From Tetranychus cinnabarinus (Eukaryota > Arthropoda > Arachnida > Trombidiformes > Tetranychidae): 64,000 bases of DNA. Location: NCBI GenBank assembly GCA_022266195.1, contig WHVY01000003.1, forward strand, positions 12,462,001 through 12,526,000. The letters run 5' to 3'. The notes under the pieces were generated by a model. It saw only the letters and a list, made by a program, of their open reading frames with translations, did not search any database and had not been told where the DNA came from. Shown here piece by piece: positions 33,159 through 47,800 of the stretch (the first letter of the stretch is position 1; every line of letters begins with the position of its first letter). The position numbers and the translations under genes were made by a program.

Positions 33159-36100
33159 ATGTGGACTATTTCTCAGTTATTAACCATTTCTGTTTGTGTG
33201 ATTGCAACTTCGATATTTTGTCCAAATGGGTTAACAATATTTGTATCTGCTGTTGGACAACCTTCTAGTCCATCATTCCCATCTTCACCTTCTTCCTCTT
33301 CATCTTCATCTTCCCCTTCCTCTCCATCATCTTTACCTTCATCCTCATCCATTGTTAATGAGATACAACCCAACAAACCTCTTGAGTTGCCTCGTATTAT
33401 TGAACATCCTTTGGACATTGTGGTCAAGAAAAATGAACCCGCCATGTTATACTGTAAAGCAGATGGGCAACCTAAACCTACCATCGAATGGTACAAAGAT
33501 GGTGAAAAAATTCGATCAAATCGACCCAGGATATTTTTGAGTGGTGATGGACTTTTCTTTTACAAAGTTTCCAGTGAAGGTAAAGAATCAGATACTGGGA
33601 CTTACTGGTGTGTTGCTCGCAACTCAGTGGGGAAGGTGATAAGCCGTAATGCCACTGTCAATGTTGGTTACTTAAGAGATGAGTTTCGTTTGTCTCCCAA
33701 GAGTGGAACTGTTGTTGCTGGTGACTCGGTTACTTTGGACTGTAGTCCACCCCGAGGTTCACCAGAACCAACTGTTACCTGGAAAAAAGATGGAGAACCC
33801 ATGACCCTGGCCTCACCTCGTTTTCAACTGACAACCTCGGGTAGCCTTAAAATAAACGATATCCATCCAACAGACAGAGGTATTTACATTTGTGTGGCCA
33901 GCAGCTCAGTTGGAAGCCGCGAATCAACTCCAGCCTCTTTAGTTGTCCTAGTGAAACCGTATTTCATTAAATTACCAAACAATATAACCGTAGCTGAATC
34001 AAGTTCAATTGAACTGGAATGCAAAGTTGATGGCGATCCTGTGCCTTTAATCACATGGATTAAAAAGGATGGTCAATTGCCCAGTCAAAGGTAAGATTAT
34101 CTCATTACACTTTTATTTCTCTCCTTTGAAGCCATTGTTGCCAACAAAATCTATTCACCATATAAACAATTTCTTCCCTTAATCCTACCTTTATAGTCAA
34201 TTTGAGCATAAACTCATTTCCATTCACCAATCTCAATGTAACATGTTCACTGTATTTCAATGAACCAGAGTGAACAAGTATTCTGGTCAGACTCATTGAT
34301 AATCATTTTATTGAAAAACATTTTTGTACCATTAATGTTACTACATAAAATGAAACTTTTTTATATTAATATTCTTGAAAAAATGGTTCATTCACTTGAT
34401 AGATAAATCATTAAATTTAATCGATATGTTGATGAAAACAGTTTACAGAAGGCAGAGTGTGCGTGTGACAAACTCGTGGATGAACAGTGGATGAACAGTT
34501 GAATGAAACAATGATCAGTCTTTCCCTTTTACCTTTCCTTATTTTCCTATTTCAATTTAATGTAGATGTATCAATCATTTAAAAAATACACCTTAACTAG
34601 TTTATACCTGATGACAATCCTTGTTTGCTTCATATATGCCCGTTGGGTGTATTAACCATTGTCAAAAACACCATTTCAAATTTTCATGCTCAATTAAGCA
34701 TCACAAAAAGCGACTTGAATTTCACCCAAAAATGTGTCCATCCTAGAATCAATTCTGGAAAGTCAATCATTAGCCATTATTACAAAAAAGACAACTTTCT
34801 TTATCCATTCTCCATTACATGTCAATTGAAAAAAAGTAAATCAGATCAGGCTCAGTTCAATTTATTCTTACAATCAACTCATTCTTTCGGGTTGATCAAA
34901 GCCTCTGAATATCCATTGTCATGAAAATGAAAAATTTGACTATTAGCAGCCAACCTTTGCAAATGACTTTGGTTACAGAAAGTTAACTATGAAAATTAAT
35001 GAATTGCTCTCGAAAGGATTAAAAGACTTTACAATTGAACTTTTCAGCCAATTGTTAGCAAAAACTAATTCACACAAAAGGATGATAATCTTGACGTGTT
35101 CCTGTGTTAATTGCATGACTTTCAAAAATTAATACAAATGAACGTCTCTTTCATAATTTACTAGCCTTGGGTCAAAAATGGTTATAAAAAAAATATTTAT
35201 GCAACAATAATCACAGATTACATAGACCTGATTGTGAATAATTGTAATAATTATGGGTTAATGTCATTTATTTATCTTCCTTGGTTCTTCCTCTCACTCG
35301 CCATTTATTAACTCAATACAAATCTTAATGACATCCCATTCAATTGAAAACAATCAACAATTATTTGCTTCTCTGATTTCCTTTGAAAATCCTCTGAAAA
35401 TACCTTTTATTAGGTTGAGGTCCTTTTTTGGTTTCCGGTCCTTGTAATAACTGTTGCATTTCACCCAACCATTAAATGTAATTAATCAACTTTTTTCGTT
35501 CAACCTAATCTTGCAAAATTAACATGAAATGATAATGTTAATATTAATGATTAGAGGATCCATTTCAAGTTAATTCCTGTCAAAATCTTACCTGATTAGG
35601 TGATTCTTAACCCAGCTTAAAGAGTTATATTTGCTCAATGAAACACCGAATTACATGAATAAAGGTTGCTCTTTTCAGCAAATTAATCCTCGCTTTTGCC
35701 AAACAATTGATTGAAACGCAATTTCAATTATTTATTCAACAATGATTTTTCGATCTTGAAACTTATTGGAGTTTTCAAGGTCAAATACCTGAAGATTCTT
35801 GAAATTATTTCCTGGAATTGATTATGAGTTTTCATTTGACAGTAAATCAAAGTTGATCTTTCACAGAAATCAAGTAAATCTAAAATTTCTGTCGTCCTGA
35901 TTAATGATTACAATGTTGACAATTATTTCTAATCAATTCGCAATGGTTCCATTCTTGAAATGTCATTTTCCTGTAAAACAAGAGTTGAATCTGCATGTTG
36001 ATATCCAAATGCCTCAACAGTTGTGGGAAAACTGTTTTCTGTCCAACAATTTCATGTTATATCTGCTTGCTTCATCATCACCATTTCACAAAACAAAGAT

Positions 36101-39100
36101 TGTCTCACACCAGAAATTTTATTATTCAATACAAGCTAAAATTAGTGCTTACGATTGAAACGATTTCAATGAATGAGTTGTGCTTGCAAAATGATAACAA
36201 GAGCTAAATCTTTTAATTGCTTCAGTTGAAACTAGTTGATGAATAAATCTGTTTGTCTTTCAATCTTATCCATCTTCTTTCAGCTTAATCTCTCTCATAA
36301 TCTTATCTCAGGCCTGAAGTTCAATCCTGACCCAGCATACAAAACGAGTAAAGTGTTGAATTAAATGCTATTACTTAATATTTTGCCAAAAAAGCAACTT
36401 TTCCATTCTATTGGCGACATTTCTGGATCTTGACTTTTCTATGAAAATGATGATTTTGATGAAGATTAAATGGCATTTAATCAAATGGTCAAATCGTATA
36501 TAACGGAACATATTTTCTTGGCATAACATGCCCATTAAACAAGTAAACTTGCTACCTAATTAAATTCATCATGAGCTTCATCTTCATTTCATGCTCTTCT
36601 CTGATTACCTGTCTTCTTCTTTTCTCCTTTGACTTTTTCTTGAAACTGATTGATGTAAATCACTTGTTCATTTTGCATCATCTTATTCACTCAACTGTCC
36701 ATTACAAATTACATGAGATACATTTCTCCAGGCTACGCCTTGAGCTGGTTAAATCTTGGGTTACATTTCATCCAGAGTAATTGAGATAACTCATCACCAG
36801 TCGTAAAACAATATCCAATGTTCAGAATCACAGTTTTTCCTCTATACTGATAGACTTGAGAAACAGTGGAAAGACTGAAACACCTTTCATTGAGACCATG
36901 ACATTTGAAATTTTATCACTTAATAAAAGCAAATTACTTCTAATATTGAACAAGAAGATGATCTTTCAACAAAATTAACTTCCTTGACTTCAATTAGTTC
37001 AATTAGTTTGATAAATTGGAAATCAAATGAAAGAAAAAGTTGATTTGAAGAAACATCAAAATCACTTTACCTATTGAAATATCCTTTTCACCAGTTTTAT
37101 TAGTTTCATCAAAATTGATTCACACAGTTGCCAAACTAATAATGTGACATGAAATTTCCTGTTTTCCCGAAGAAATTGTCTTTTTCATGATTCCATTGAA
37201 AATGTCAGTCAACATTTAATAAAAGGAAAGAAAAGGAAAGTCAATTGTTGATTCAGTAAACACGTTTTAAATATTGCTACTCAACTCTAATCCACACTAA
37301 ATTACATGATTACACTGGTCTGTGATTTGATGGATAATTAACATTTACTTGTTTATCTTTACAGATTAGTGCAGTAAAACGATTCAGTAAAAGCAGAAAA
37401 TATTTCTCAGTATAAGTGTAAAATTGTTTTCTGTTTATTAATTAGCCATATCAACTTATATCTTACATAATAAACTGTCTTGAAACTGTTGAACCAGTGA
37501 TGATTTTCGCCAGCTTTCATTTGCTTGTTACAAACAAAAACACAGCCTTTCAATTTTTCATTGCATCTTTAAGATCACAAAGAAGAGTCTGTTTTTTGTT
37601 TCGCTCAAAACTCACATTTGTGCGGTCAAGATAAACACCTTGACCACAACTGACTGGCCCTTTCTTTTAACCAAAAAAAGCCAGTTTCTCCTCCCTCATC
37701 TTCATCTTTACACAGTTTAGCTTCTTGGCTTTACAATTTTGTTTACCTTTTCCGTCTTTAACCTCCTTTGTATTTGTTTGTATCTTCCCTTTGTATCTTT
37801 CCTCCTTTCTTTATATCTTTCTTCTTCCCTTCTCTTCATCTTCTTTTCATCTTCTCTTTTCTTCTCTCTTCCACTCTCCTTTCCCTCATTTGTACTAATT
37901 GTTGACTTTATTCACGCATTTTACGCTTATGGTTTACCACTTTGTATGTTTGTATGTTGATGTCAATCACAATCATTTTCATTACGTGATTTCGTTAACC
38001 CGGACAATATTCATTGAACAAGAAACCAGACAAAATGTTTGATAATTTTAATCTTTCCTAATGCTGTAATTGTTATTACCAAATTGATATTATTTTCATT
38101 AACATGATTATTGGAGTTATTTGTGAGAAAGATTTAGCAAACTTGCAAAATTGCAATTGAATTTCCGGACTAATATCTTCATGTGATTGATAAAAAAGGG
38201 AGAAAGTGGAAAAAGACTATTTTCTTGTTCGCTTAATCTCATCTTCTTCTCTCTCCATCTTTTAATATTATGTACTTTGACGTTGGCTTTTAGCTCTATG
38301 ATAAATTAGCTTCTTATGTTCTGCTTTACAAGTGAAGGAGGATGTTGTTGGTTAGCCATTTAAATTAATTGGTTTGCCTGTCAGCTACTCCATACCATGA
38401 GCGTTTCCTCATTTCACGCTTACAGTAAAGTGAAGAATATTGAAAAGGCGAAAAAGAAGAAGAGAAAGAGATGGAATAGATGAGGATGAAAAAAAGGAGA
38501 GACTTGAAAAGAAGTGATAGAAATAAAAAAAAGACCTTAAATTCAGTGTAAACCACATTTGAACTGATAAACAACTTACAAGTAAAAACAAACTGTGAGT
38601 GTTGTTGGGATGGTGTAAAGATCGCCTAATGGATCATGTTGTAGCCTTGAATGTTGATGCATTTTTCCTCAGCAAAGGTGGTTTTTTCAGAGTTGCACTT
38701 CTTTTGCGTGTGTCTCCACCCAAACATAGTATCGAGTTTCCTTTCTCTCTCTTCCCCTCAGGTTATTATAATATTTCTCTCTTCCTTTTTGTATCTCATC
38801 ATGATTATGATGATGATCATCATTTTAGTGATCTTTTACAAGATGGAGCAAAAAATTTTGCACCTTTAACATCGTAAAACTGTCACATAAGAGTATGTAA
38901 TACTTGCTACTTAAGCTGGAAACTGGTGCAACAGCAGTAAATTTTTTTCTTTCAGTAAAGGACACGAAAAGACATCAACATCCTCATCACTATTAATATA
39001 ATCAAAGTCAGTTTATAAGAATATAAAAAGAGAAGATTAAGAAAGAAGATGTTTTTCCATCGGAATTCTTTCAACACACTTCTTGATTACATGAAAAAAT

Positions 39101-42100
39101 GTTGCCTTTATCCATAAGAAGTGAACATTCATGGCATTTCCATGTATCTCAATCTCGCTCACTGATTCTCTTTTACTTTTATCCATCACAAAGTGACAAA
39201 AATCAATCATGGTCAATATATTTTCCACTGAATCTGTTTCTATTTTTAATTCTCAATTGATGAATCTCCAAATTTGTCTCATTTACTCCATAATAGTGTC
39301 AAAAAATGTAACAAAATTGTTTGTTATTTACAATGATTATCATGGTCTATGCAACTGTCGATGACATTTGATACCAAAATGATCAATGAAATTTGATTAT
39401 AGCGTTTCATTTTATGCTCAAAGTAACTTCATCAATGGTTTCACTATAATCAGCTTTTTTGTAGAAAAAAATTATATATTATTTGATGATCATTAAAATT
39501 AATATATAACTGAGTTTCCCTTTTTTCTCCTTATATGATGATAATAAAAATGAAACCATTTCCTTTAGTTCAACTTCAATTATTGATCTTTGAGAGGAAG
39601 ATGATGAGATGAACAAAAAACTTGTCAGCAAAAAAAGTTTGAAGGTTACCAACTTTTTTCTGTATCAATTCAATTTGAAAACTAAACTCAACTGTTTCGC
39701 CAAGTTGAAGAGAAAAAGTAAATCAAAATCGGTCAGAAATGAGTAGTTTGACCGGTTGATAGGTTGATTGGTTTGCAACAAACAAAATGAAGCAAGGCGT
39801 TTCAAATTGATGAAACACCTGAAATAAAAAGATGAAAAAAACTGTTACCTGTTTATGTGTAGGTTTATGACAGTTTTGAGCAATTGCGATTCCTTATTAA
39901 CTCTTTCGTATATCAAATCTTGTAATCAGCTGATGAAATTTGATTAAATTTTGGTTCTTCTCACACTCCTTTCCGTATTTAGACACTAATCAACAAAATG
40001 AAGATCCTGCTCAAGATGAAGACTGCGTGACAAGTTGAAGTTGAACACCTCAATTTTGCAACTGAATTTCTCCTGAAATCACTTTGTTGATTCACATTCA
40101 ACTTTCATGAACTTTTCTGTGTATAATTAGAGAGAAAGAAGAAGAAAAAAATTGCTGATAAATGTGCAAAATGTTATCATTGCTAGTTTTGTTGAACCTT
40201 TATTCAGTTACGGATTACTGAAGGTTCACGTCTTAATCATCACTGATAATGTTGATCGTTTTAAAACTCATATTGAACTTTAATTATACATTTTGTTTTT
40301 CAACTTTGATTCTCATTAAGATAAATTTAAATTTGCAATTAACTTTGATTGTAAAGGGAATGAAATGTTTAAACATTGATCCAATTGAAGCTTGAAGAGG
40401 AACGATATTTATATTATAATTATTAATGCTCAAATGATAATCTCACAGGGAATAGATTAGCATCTTGAGTTGGTGTAAAAATTTTCCAGTACAATTATAA
40501 TTATTATAATTAAATGGTAAAGAAAGTAAAAAATTGTCACTGGAATCAGTTTGGTTCGCATTTTACTTTTCATCATCATTTCCATTCGCATTGACATACG
40601 ACTGTTGAAGTGCGTTCAACATTTTTCCTCTAAATGTAACCTTTTAACCGGTTTCCCTTAAATCACTCTTATGATTCCTTCATATTTGCCGGAAGTTACA
40701 TTTCAAAGAGTCACATATGCGTATCTTTATAGCTTTAAATTGAATCTAAATTTAGACTCATCAACATTGGAAACAAATGAAAGTAACTGTTTTAACCCAT
40801 TTATATGTATTATTACCTAAAAGGTCTCATTTTTGTCATTTTGCTCATTCGTCTTCACCAAATGAACAGTTGATCATATTACGGAATACAAAGGAAAAGG
40901 CTAAAAGATATTATTCCAATGCTTTTTGCTCAAATAACTTTAAACAAAGAGTAAACTCATAACAAGATTACCAATTTTGTGTATCTATTTTAACTCTCCA
41001 GCCTTGACTTGAATCCCGATGAATACCATTTTGTCTTCATCTCACTTCAATCTTATTAGGCAAAATTTCATCTTCATATCATAAACTTTTAATCCTCAAT
41101 CCTTCAACTTGAAGAAGCTATTCAATGTCAAGTGTATCTGTAAGTACATTTGAAATGTCATTTTTCAAGAGCCTTTTCCTTCTGTAAAATTAATGATAAC
41201 TTTTAAACAATATTTATTCATATCCTGACTCTATTAAATTCACAGTTTTCAATATGATTAACTTTTTAAACGATTTCGGATAAAATGATAACCTCAATAA
41301 ATCTTGCTAATTTAAAAGCTTACCAAATGGGTAAAGTTGTCAGTTGATATCTTTCAAACCATACAAGTTCATCAAATTTTAATTACTATTTTTAATTGCA
41401 GTTATTATTGAAGCGTAAACCATGGCAAAAGAATATTATCAATATTGAAAATTGAAATTGGCCAATGTTTCAGGATTATTGAGTTTTAAGTCAAATGTTG
41501 GTCAACTATTTATGCGATTCAGCAAACTATAAATTCAGTTGCGATTTTAATTAACTTTAACCAATTCTTAGACAACTCAACTTTCTTAACCTAATCTTAA
41601 ATCTTTATTGATGGAGTGAAGAAAAAATCTGTTGAAAGGTTCAGAGTTATTTTTGTTTGATTGTTCACTTGAGTAATATTTCCAAGGAATATCTCTCAAA
41701 TTGCAAACCTTTCAACTTGACTGAAACATGATGAAAATCATGATAATAATCTCAATCAAATCTCTTCTCCAATTTTTAAAACAATTGCCGAAACGCAATT
41801 GTTTATCATCAAAATCAAAAGTAACTTATGAAGGAACAAAAAATGATTCATCATTTTCAAAGCAATTGCCAAAATTTAGTAGCAAAAGTGCAAGATTGCT
41901 GTTAACAGATGATGCTTTTCAACATTTCCTATCCTTTAACCTCCACAAATGATCCACTGAAGTTTAACTTAAAGTTACCCTTGATTAGTATGGGCAACAT
42001 ATAATTTTGCAGTCAATTTCGGACCTACTAGTTCAATAAAATAAGATATCTTGAAGTAAATATTAGCTTGTAACCAGCCTTCCATTCATGTTAATAGCAT

Positions 42101-44816
42101 ACAATTACGACCATTTACAAAGCTGTTCAAAAAAGTTTACAAATGACGCTTATGATGGAAAGCAAAGTGACTCTGTGCAGTCATCTTGTAATTATCAATC
42201 GATTGAGTTCTCAGCCCATCTGATGACATTCAATCATGTATATCAAATGATTCCCTAGTTACCTTTCATGTTCAACTAAAAGTTTTCATCATTTTTCCAT
42301 CTGTAATATGAACTTATAATTGGCTTTAACAAGCACAAATTGTATACTTTGTTTTTATTTGCTAACGACTTATGATGTAGGTCAAACAAAAGGTTGCCAT
42401 TGATAATGTCCGTGACTTTTCTCTGTTTGTTTGAGTCCGTTGCTGACCAAAGGTCAAAAATATTATAAGACAATATATCATAACCATAATAAGCCCAAAA
42501 TGATACGAGACAAAAAAGGCAATTTAATGTTTTAAAGTTAATTTAAACACACACACACAGCTATGAGTATCTTGTTTCACACTTACATACTAACTAATAA
42601 CTCACCTCCCATCTGCTCAAATCTCCATCATCTTATTCTCATCTTACTTTTCTCACTTTTCTCTCTCTCTCTTTACTTTCAAATCTGTCTTTTCTCGTTG
42701 ACTGTCGTGTGTCTATCATTTTGTTTGCCTATGTGTCTGCGTTCATACACCGTTTACATTGTCTCAAACTATACATTTCTGTATTGAAGATTAAGTTGAA
42801 CAGCTAAAGAGAAATGAAGCAAAAAGTTGAAGTAAAAAATGGTATGCAAAGTGAGGGCCAACAATTTTGTTGTGTATGCTTCATTTGCACTGTAAATTAA
42901 TTACAGCGTCAGAGAGTAAAAACGAGAAAATGCAGAGCTCAACTTGAACTCTGTTTGTGTTTATTTGATTTTCTTGAAAAACACGCAAAACGACCTTAAA
43001 CGGAGCGAAGAGTTTGAGTTAAATGAAGTTGTTGCTTTCATTATTATTAATATATTATTTAAGATTTTTTGTGCTTCTTTTGCAAAAGTTGAGAGAAACT
43101 AATATTACAAAGTATACAATAAAAATAAAATACAATCTTTGTTGGTGAACATTCGTTACTCAAAAAGAGAGTCACTTTTTGCCTATTTAGATAGCTTTTG
43201 GGGGATGTTGAGGCCATTAAAGGTCGTAAAAACGACACGTAAAGTTTATTTGAACAAACAATCCGAGATAAAATATATAGATATACAAGACTCATTTAAT
43301 GGAGAAACAAATGAAAGACTTTGTACAGAATAAGAAAACTGTTTAGATTGAGTTTGGATGAACAGGGAAAGGAGAGGTTAAAGGTAGTAGAGAGAGGAAC
43401 AAAAAAAGACAGAGAAACAGAAGAAGCATAAAGAAAGTAAAGTATCATTACTATTACATAAGGAGGATGAAGAGAAATGGGAAAATAACAAAGAAACTTG
43501 CTGTTTATATGCTGAACAGAGCATTTTTTTGCTTCACTTTCCTCCTTTTGTTTCACTTTTTTTCATCGATATTAATAATTTTCTCTATTTTTTCATACTT
43601 TACCAGATCGACGATTGGACCTGATAAAACATTAAGCATAATTAATGTCACCTCGGAAGATGAAGGGGTATACACCTGTGAAGCAGGTAACCTTGTTGGT
43701 TCAGCCACTGCTTCAGCAACTTTATCTGTTAATAGCTATTCATCTGGTCTCATTATATCATCACCAACACTTTATCATTCCATTGCCAAGGAACCTTACT
43801 TTATTGTGGGAGCCATTTTACTAATGTTTCTCCTCTGTTCCATTATAATGATTATCTTTGCTCGTCAACATTTGGGTTGGAAGAAAGCGGTTGGAGCTTA
43901 TATTACGGTCCAATTGTCAAAGAATGATCAACTCGAAAAGTCCCGTCATTTGGATACTTGTTCAAGTAAAAACTCTTGGCTTTTGGAGACGACAACAGGA
44001 GGACCCACTTTAGGCCAAACAATTACTACTTCACCTGAAATAACGACGACTGGACTATTAGGCAATAAAGGATCAACTTATCATCATCATCATTCATCTA
44101 ATTCACCTGCAACATCATCCAACAAGTCATCAGTCCGAATGAGGGAAGCAAATAAACCATTTAATCCTCATCATGATACTCATCATGATCATGATTATGA
44201 TGATCACAATGAAGGATATTATGCAGAAGTCGAAGGTTACTCTTCATTAGTAACCTTTGGGAAAAAGGATTCATTAACAAAATCATCGAATGGATCAAAG
44301 ATTATTCAGTCAATGGCTCCATCTATTGAACCTTATGCAACAACAAACTTAATCAATACTTATCATCATTCATCTCATCCTAATCCCAATATTAATCCCA
44401 ATCTTAATCAGTATCTTGAAAGCTCCATCAATGAACGCAGAACCTGTGATCAAACTCAATCTGCCGCCTATTACGGACTTCCTTTATCGCTCTCAATAAA
44501 CCAATCAACTGCAAGTGCTATTGCAAACTCACCTTCACTCTCCCGTTATCCTCATTACCAGTATCAACAGCAACATATCAACAATTATCATTCACCTTCA
44601 TCATCCAACCGATCAACAACCACCAACACCTCTTCAACCTCAACACCAAACACGGGTTTAGGTTATAGGAAAGTGATATTAAAAGATGCAAGATCAAAAG
44701 ATCACAATAATCGAGCAGTTTTGATAAGCGACGATCTTTACGCTATTCCTAATTGTGGACTGGACATTGATGATGTTCGTCCACCTTCTGCCAATTTTTT
44801 TCTACCCAAGACGTAA
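33159..44816 (+). CDS. Truncated Roundabout-like receptor: Ig1-3, TM, CC0, CC1; 713 aa
   Basis: Two coding exons, 33159-34090 and 43607-44816, with one codon (AG|A) split by a 9516-bp intron. Order: signal peptide (MWTISQLLTISVCVIATSIF); Ser/Pro-rich linker (about 34-66); Ig1 (C99/C151) starting PRIIEHPLDIVVKK as in Robo; Ig2 (C195/C245) with LRDEFR and PPRGSPEPTVTWKKDGEP; Ig3 (C288/C335) with GDPVPLITWIKKDGQLP and DEGVYTCEAGNLVGSA; one membrane span (about 376-396); cytoplasmic CC0-like YYAEVE (515-520) and CC1-like PYATTNLI (553-560); then a Ser/Asn/His-rich tail. Robo receptors bind Slit through Ig1-2 in axon and cell guidance. Ig4, Ig5 and all fibronectin III domains are absent: Ig3 runs into the membrane span within the last exon. 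CC2 and CC3 are not visible. The ATG chosen is the first one giving a signal peptide. Confidence 0.9.
34091..43606 (+). other. 9.5 kb intron inside the Ig3 domain of the Robo-like gene
   Basis: Donor GTAAGA and acceptor TTTACCAG. The intron is AT-rich and holds scattered microsatellites, pyrimidine-rich stretches (37680-37880 and 42590-42670) and a short CA repeat at 42548. I looked for Ig or fibronectin signatures (tryptophan-spaced cysteines, YxCxA) in the open stretches and saw none, so the missing Robo domains are not hidden here. Enhancers are possible but cannot be identified by eye. Confidence 0.6.
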
Positions 44817-47800
44817 ATCAAGGATAAAAAAGTTCTCCTTTTTTCTAATTGTTTTACTTACCGATTTATCGTACTTTTTACCTGTTCATTTGTTTATATG
44901 TATCGTTTGTTTGCTTTATACTGTGTGCGTGTCAAACACTTGCTCGATCAACTCTGTAACTACTGCCTCAACCAATGCGAAAACAAAACACTTTTGAGGA
45001 ACATTTAGATTCTCGAAATTGGATTCTCTTTATAAATACACTACTTAAATGTCGACAACATCGTCTAATATTCCTACTTGGTGGCCTTTCAACAGATGCA
45101 ATCCTTTACTCGAAAGGATTGACCGATCAACGACAAAACATGAATAAACAGACATCATATCAACCCATAGGATTTCATTTTCATCAACATCAATCTTAAC
45201 TCTTGAATGATAAACTTATCATGAACCTAATTTTAATATTCAATAATCAATTCTTGCTCACCTCCAATATCCAAGGAAATGTTATCCTGTGTTCACTCAT
45301 CAAAATGACCCTAGTCCAGTACCTGGTTGTCTTTACCATTCAATCTCCCAATTTGGGAATTCAAAACTTCTCAAAGCTATAACTATACAAACAATAATTC
45401 TGATAGTCAATAAGATGAAACGCACCTTAGTTTTTATTGTTGAATCCAGTTTAACATGAAACAAGTAAACAAACGAAACATAAAAAAACCTTTTTGTATG
45501 CATTCATACTTGTGTATTATATAGTGATATATTGTATAATTATTGACAACTCTTCTGTACAGAAATTAATAAATTTTGATGAAGCATCAATGAGCTTCAT
45601 CTCAAATCAATGAATTTGAATGTTCTCAATGAATAATGAAAACCTTTTGACCAATTAGTAAATCGAATGATAAACAGCTTAAATTGGCTGAATTTTAAAA
45701 CAAATGCATCAATCTAATGCACTTAAAAGACATATAAATCAAGAAAAGTTTGATTAATGAAAGGAAGGAAAAGATTAAAGCAATCAATCAGGAAAACAAA
45801 AGTATCTGAAAAGACGAAGATTGATTCTGATTATTACATTGTTTAACCTTTTCTCTATTCCAAGTCATTAATTAACCTGAACTATTCCCAAATGAGTATA
45901 ATAAGAATGATAACAATCAAGGTGGAGATCGTCTTACATTTTCATAATGCTAATGACATACAAATAATAATGATAATTATGAGACTTGGGCGTTTTAAAT
46001 TGTTTCATCTTCTAATCTCATCATGATAAATGATTGAATTGAATCGATGAAAACAATTGCCAATGAATTTAAGTTCTTGACCAACTTTAAACAAATTAAA
46101 CTCTGGAGGTTAACGTGTGAGCATTCGGTGTCTTTTTAAGCACAACATCACTTGGGAAATCATCATCATCATCCTCATCCTTGTCTTTATTGAATGAGAA
46201 AAGTTATCATAAAATTCGCCATCTTTTTATCTTCTCGCGATTCCACTTTATAAAGGCAAATAATAAAGAAACTTGTTCAGTCCCTTTTTCCCATCTAATT
46301 AGGAATAAAGGGAAATCTCTCAAGTGGTTACTCCAATTTAGCATCTTCATCCTCATCTTCATCATCACCATCTCCATCCATGGGAGAAGTACATCAATGA
46401 TAATTTATTATCACTTCTCTTGTTACTAGACTTTATTTTTCTTTTAAAGATGATAATAAGATTAACACGCGCTCTTCTCTCACCATTAATATTATCATCC
46501 CTTAACAGTTTATCCTTGTCCTTTCTTCATCTTCATCCTTCTCCTCCTTCTCATCCTTCTCATCTCTCCTTTAACCTCTGTTACTGTTGAGATTAAATTC
46601 AATTGACATCTAAACATAATATTGTTCATCTGATAGACAAATAATGGATCGAATCCAGTTGGTCAACTTTGTTTGTTTATAATCAAAATCAATTGATCCA
46701 ATCAAATTAACTTTTTCACTGTTTCCCAGTAACTCTGCTTTCTGATAATCAAGACAGTTTACCTTTTCATTGTTTACCTCAATTAACTTATTGTTTGTCT
46801 CTTTACCTGATCAGTTGATTGCATGATGGAAACAGTAACAATGTTTGCCTTCATCTAATCTCACCACTAAATATTGGGTTAAATTGTTGTCCTTTTAATA
46901 ACAACATAATAACATGCAAGTCTCTCATCTTTATTGATCATTCAAAGACAATTTGTTTCTTCTGGTTCATGTAATTGATTCATTTCCATTGGATAATTGA
47001 TAATTGTAATGTCAAATTAGTGAAACAATGAGGCAAAGTTACATGATAATAAGCTGAATGTTCAGCCAGAAATGAGCATTTAACTAAATATTAATTATTT
47101 TCACGTTATTAACAAGAATAAAAAGATTAGATTCTTTTGTTTGGTTGAAAATGTAATTAATGTTATTTTTAGTTCTGCAAAAGGATTCAGTTAATTATTT
47201 ATAGTTAAATGAATAAATCATCATGAAAACTCTTTTTTTTTGTTTTACATTTGATTGTAATTGAGCCAAATTTTACGATTAATCGTCGATCTTTTATCAT
47301 GAAATTCTGGATTGTTCAACAGACACAAGTATAGCATGAGTAATAATGAATAGTTAATGGATGAATGGAATAATTAGTTAATGATGATCTTCATTAATTA
47401 TTTGTAGCAGCAATTAGTTTTGTTTGCTTCTTTAATTAATCTTGTCCTTTAATTTAATAATCTAAATCCAAGTTAATTATTTGATGCATTTTCCCTCCAA
47501 TGATAATGACAATTATTAAAGTTTAATTTCAATCAAAGGCAAGTTATTCAAGTAAATCACTTTAAATAAAATAACGGAAAATATCCAATAATAATTAGTC
47601 GAGATAATAACATGGTTTTAAAATATTAGTAGACTAATATGTAAAAAGATGAGACTTCATGGTCATTTCAAGTCTTTCAATGACCAAGTCAAATACATTT
47701 AAGCTTGGATGATACATGTATTTCTCATTCAGAAGTTTGATGGTGATTCAAGTTCGCTCGTTTATTGATTTCTGACTCACATTTGAAGGCCGTTTCCTGA

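Noticed and set aside
33200..33500. Open frame on the - strand rich in Asp/Glu opposite the Robo-like exon
   Set aside because: It is the antisense shadow of the Ser/Pro-rich linker (TCATCT repeats) of the Robo-like gene.
44975..45199. Possible additional cytoplasmic exon after the Robo-like stop
   Set aside because: The 74-codon frame shows no CC2/CC3 motif (no proline-rich LPPPP), and the preceding exon ends in a normal stop with only a weak donor-like site.
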